From contig NZ_JAPNLK010000011.1 in the NCBI RefSeq assembly GCF_026627505.1, positions 1 through 64,000 on the forward strand: 64,000 bases of DNA, given 5' to 3'. Shown here one piece after another: positions 62,096 through 64,000 of this stretch (its first letter is position 1; each line of letters opens with the position of its first letter). Source of the DNA: Streptomyces sp. H27-H5 (GTDB lineage Bacteria > Actinomycetota > Actinomycetes > Streptomycetales > Streptomycetaceae). Below the pieces are notes generated by a model. It did not search any database. It saw only the letters and a list, made by a program, of their open reading frames with translations, and had not been told where the DNA came from. A program made the translations under genes and the position numbers.

Positions 62096-62698
62096 TCAGG
62101 CGGTGAGGGCGGCCGCTCGGCCGGTGGCGTCGAGTTCCACGACGGCCCCCGTGGGGATGTCGAAGACCCAGCCGTGCAAGGTGACCGTCTTGGTTGCCAG
62201 GGCGCGGGCCACCGAGGGGTGGGTGGCCAGGTTCGCCATCTGGGCGCGCACGTTCTCCCGTACCAACGCATCCACCGTCCGTGCCCCGGCCTCGCCGCCG
62301 GTACGGGCCCGGGAGGCGTCCGCGTGGCGCAACCAGTCGGCCATGGCGGGCGCGCCGCTCAAGTCGTGGCCCTCGGCGAGCGCGGTCATCGCCCCGCAGG
62401 CGGAGTGGCCGCAGACAACGATCTCGGAGACGTTCAGGACGGCCACGGCGTACTCGACACTTGCCGCGACGCCGTCCGGGCCGGGAGCGTGGGCGGGGAC
62501 GAGGTTCCCGGCGGTCCGGATGACGAACAGATCGCCCGGCTCGCTCTGGGTGATCAGCTCCGGGACGACCCGGGCGTCGGAGCAGCCGATGAACAACGTC
62601 CTCGGCCGGTGGGTCGAGGCGAGCTCGGCGAAGAGGCCCGCCCTGGCCGGGTACACATAGCGCCGGAACCGCGTGACGCCTTCTGTGAGGTCGTGCAT
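62096..62698 (-). CDS. cynT: Beta-class carbonic anhydrase of the cyanate locus
   Basis: The 200-residue protein has the beta-carbonic anhydrase zinc motifs CSDARV (Cys, Asp) and CGHSACGAM (His, Cys), the GDLFVIRTAGNLV block, and the C-terminal VTLHGWVFDIPTGAVVEL. It interconverts CO2 and bicarbonate, keeping up bicarbonate for cyanase. It is first in the operon with cynS about 150 bp downstream. The ATG at 62698 has GGAGAGA upstream. Confidence 0.95.
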   Translation of the reverse strand: MHDLTEGVTRFRRYVYPARAGLFAELASTHRPRTLFIGCSDARVVPELITQSEPGDLFVIRTAGNLVPAHAPGPDGVAASVEYAVAVLNVSEIVVCGHSACGAMTALAEGHDLSGAPAMADWLRHADASRARTGGEAGARTVDALVRENVRAQMANLATHPSVARALATKTVTLHGWVFDIPTGAVVELDATGRAAALTA

Positions 62699-62764
62699 GG
62701 TCTCTCTCCTTCGGTGGTCGCCCGCCTCTCCGGGCCGGCGAGATCCACCATGCATGACCTGCTC

Positions 62765-62815
62765 CTATAGTGTCCAAGACGCAATAGCCATGGCTTCTAT
62801 CGATGCCATCTATAG
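62765..62815. promoter_or_regulatory. CynR operator region between cynT and cynR
   Basis: CTATAG occurs at 62765-62770 and 62810-62815. Between them ATAG-N9-CTAT (62784-62800) forms an inverted repeat around CCATGG. This AT-rich patch lies in the 125-bp gap between the divergent genes, where LysR regulators normally bind. The exact binding site is an inference. Confidence 0.6.
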
Positions 62816-62823
62816 TTGCGGTC

Positions 62824-63729
62824 ATGGCTCTGGAACTTCGTCACCTTCGCTACCTGCTCGCCGTGGCGGAGCAGGCCAGCTTCACCCGTGCCGCCGAGCA
62901 CCTGCGCATCTCCCAACCCACCCTCTCCCAACAGATCAAGCAGCTCGAACGCACCGTCGGCGCCCAACTGCTCGACCGCACCGGCCGCGCCATCCGTCTC
63001 ACCGACGCCGGCGAGGCCTACGCGCACTACGCCCGCAGGGCCTTCCGCGACCTGGCCGCGGCCGAACGCGCCGTCGTGGACGTCGCCGATCTCTCCCGCG
63101 GCCACCTGCGCCTTGCCGTCACTCCCACCTTCACCGCCTACCTCGTCGGCCCCCTCGCCGCGGCCCTCCACATCCACCACCCCGGCATCACCCTGGACGT
63201 GCGGGAAATGACCCAGGACCGCATCGAGACCGGCCTGCTGGCCGACGACCTCGACCTCGGCATCGCCTTCCACGGTTCCCACCTGACCGGCATCACCCCC
63301 ACGGCCCTGTTCACCGAGACCCTCAGCCTCGTCACCGGCATCGACCGGTCCGGAGGGGCCGACACGCGGCCACTGCCCGTTCGAGATCTCGCTGCACACC
63401 AACTGGCCCTGTTGAGCGGCGATTTCGCGACCCGCAGCCATATCGACGCCTACTTCACCGACCACAAGGTGCGGCCCCACATCGCCGTGGAAGCCAACTC
63501 CATCCAGGCCCTGACCGAAATCGTCCAACGCACCGACCTGGCCACCGTCCTGCCCGACGCCCTCACCCACGAGCACCCCCGCCTCGTCCCCGTCACGGTC
63601 GAGCCGGCCCTCCCCGCCCGCACCGTCGCCCTCCTCCACCGCGAGAACGCCTACCAGAGCGCCGCCGCCCGCGCCTTCATCGGCCTCATCCACGACCACA
63701 TCCGTAGCCGTGACTACGCCCCGGCCTGA
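62824..63729 (+). CDS. cynR: LysR-family regulator CynR
   Basis: The 301-residue protein has the LysR helix-turn-helix (LELRHLRYLLAVAEQASFTRAAEHLRISQPTLSQQIKQLERTVG) and a substrate-binding domain starting LRLAVTPTFTAYLVGPL. The family resemblance and divergent position to cynT/cynS identify it as CynR, the cyanate-responsive activator. ATG 62824 matches the family start; ATG 62803 is seven codons upstream. Confidence 0.93.
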   Translation: MALELRHLRYLLAVAEQASFTRAAEHLRISQPTLSQQIKQLERTVGAQLLDRTGRAIRLTDAGEAYAHYARRAFRDLAAAERAVVDVADLSRGHLRLAVTPTFTAYLVGPLAAALHIHHPGITLDVREMTQDRIETGLLADDLDLGIAFHGSHLTGITPTALFTETLSLVTGIDRSGGADTRPLPVRDLAAHQLALLSGDFATRSHIDAYFTDHKVRPHIAVEANSIQALTEIVQRTDLATVLPDALTHEHPRLVPVTVEPALPARTVALLHRENAYQSAAARAFIGLIHDHIRSRDYAPA

Positions 63730-63752
63730 CGGGAAGCGGCCTGACGGGAAGC
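63723..63752. repeat. 15-bp tandem repeat at the end of cynR
   Basis: GGCCTGACGGGAAGC occurs twice head to tail (63723-63737 and 63738-63752), followed by GGCC. The first copy contains the cynR stop codon. It is a small duplication with no evident function. Confidence 0.8.
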
Positions 63753-63920
63753 GGCCACGCGCCGCGGAAGCGGACGGCCTCCGGGCAGGTCGGAGCGTGC
63801 ACGGGTGCTCCCACCGGCGGCACGGGGGAGCAGCGCGGCGTCACCCGTACGGCCCGGTTCGGGGTGTGAGGGCCGGGTAGGGGACGGCCCGTCCTTCCCC
63901 AGTCACAGACGGAGGCATCC

Positions 63921-64000
63921 GTGCCCGACATGAACGGCCCCTACAAGCCCGGCACCCCGTGCTGGATCGACCTGATGGTTCCCGACCAGCAGGCCGCCAT
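63921..64000 (+). CDS. VOC/glyoxalase-family protein, N-terminal part (cut by the window end)
   Basis: GTG 63921 has GGAGG seven bases upstream and opens a frame MPDMNGPYKPGTPCWIDLMVPDQQAA that runs off the end. GTPCWIDLMVPDxxAA is the usual start of small VOC proteins (PCWxDLxxPD, followed by a beta-alpha unit). Confidence 0.7.
   Translation, partial: MPDMNGPYKPGTPCWIDLMVPDQQAA

Noticed and set aside
1..64000. tRNA, rRNA, CRISPR arrays, insertion sequences and prophage genes
   Set aside because: I looked for cloverleaf-like ends, regular short repeats, transposases and integrases and saw none. A tRNAscan or IS search would be decisive.

Overview
The window is high-GC actinobacterial DNA, almost certainly Streptomyces or a close relative. 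The signs are strong G/C preference at third codon positions, GTG starts, many SpoIIE-type PP2C phosphatases, a SARP regulator, F420-type and LLM-type enzymes, and a lanthipeptide cluster. It looks like accessory chromosome-arm DNA. There are no ribosomal or other core-operon genes, and there are about thirteen truncated or frameshifted gene remnants.

Layout. 0-6 kb: a SigB/SigF-family sigma factor, a GvpU-like protein, a PepSY-TM remnant and a PAS-GAF-PP2C-HATPase protein whose phosphatase domain has lost key acidic residues. 6-20 kb: two flavin/PNPOx-fold proteins, a giant SARP regulator divergent from a hemerythrin operon with four 11-bp direct repeats between them, small stress-type proteins, a secreted protein with two almost identical RlpA-like domains, a MarR-NmrA operon with a shared operator, a frameshifted terpene synthase and an F420-type oxidoreductase. 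20-29 kb: an orphan cytochrome oxidase subunit I, an acyl-CoA oxidase/dehydrogenase, and a rifamycin phosphotransferase (rph) preceded by a rifamycin-associated element. 29-35 kb: a decayed zone with an ars locus (intact arsC, broken acr3 and arsR), a kinase tail, and remnants of oleate hydratase, MarR and a chimeric ORF. 36.7-41.7 kb: a complete class IV lanthipeptide cluster (synthetase, precursor, ABC ATPase, ABC permease), with a strong hairpin just after the precursor gene. 43-55 kb: four more SpoIIE phosphatases in two divergent pairs, a TetR/DUF2867 pair with twin palindromic operators, isochorismatase and FAD-monooxygenase remnants, and a pectate lyase-pectinesterase fusion. 55-64 kb: membrane proteins, a DNA glycosylase-like protein, a PepSY lipoprotein, an antiporter tail remnant, a DUF2254 protein, a K+ channel, and a cyanate-detoxification locus (cynS and cynT divergent from cynR).

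How the parts fit. The lanthipeptide cluster is the one clear biosynthetic system and carries its own maturation enzyme and exporter. The sigma factor and the five phosphatases point to partner-switching stress control, but no anti-sigma or antagonist gene lies beside them. Three places share one pattern: two divergent genes have both lost their 5' ends and the promoter region between them (near 30,880, 33,605 and 49,398). All identifications rest on motif recognition by eye; no database search was run.
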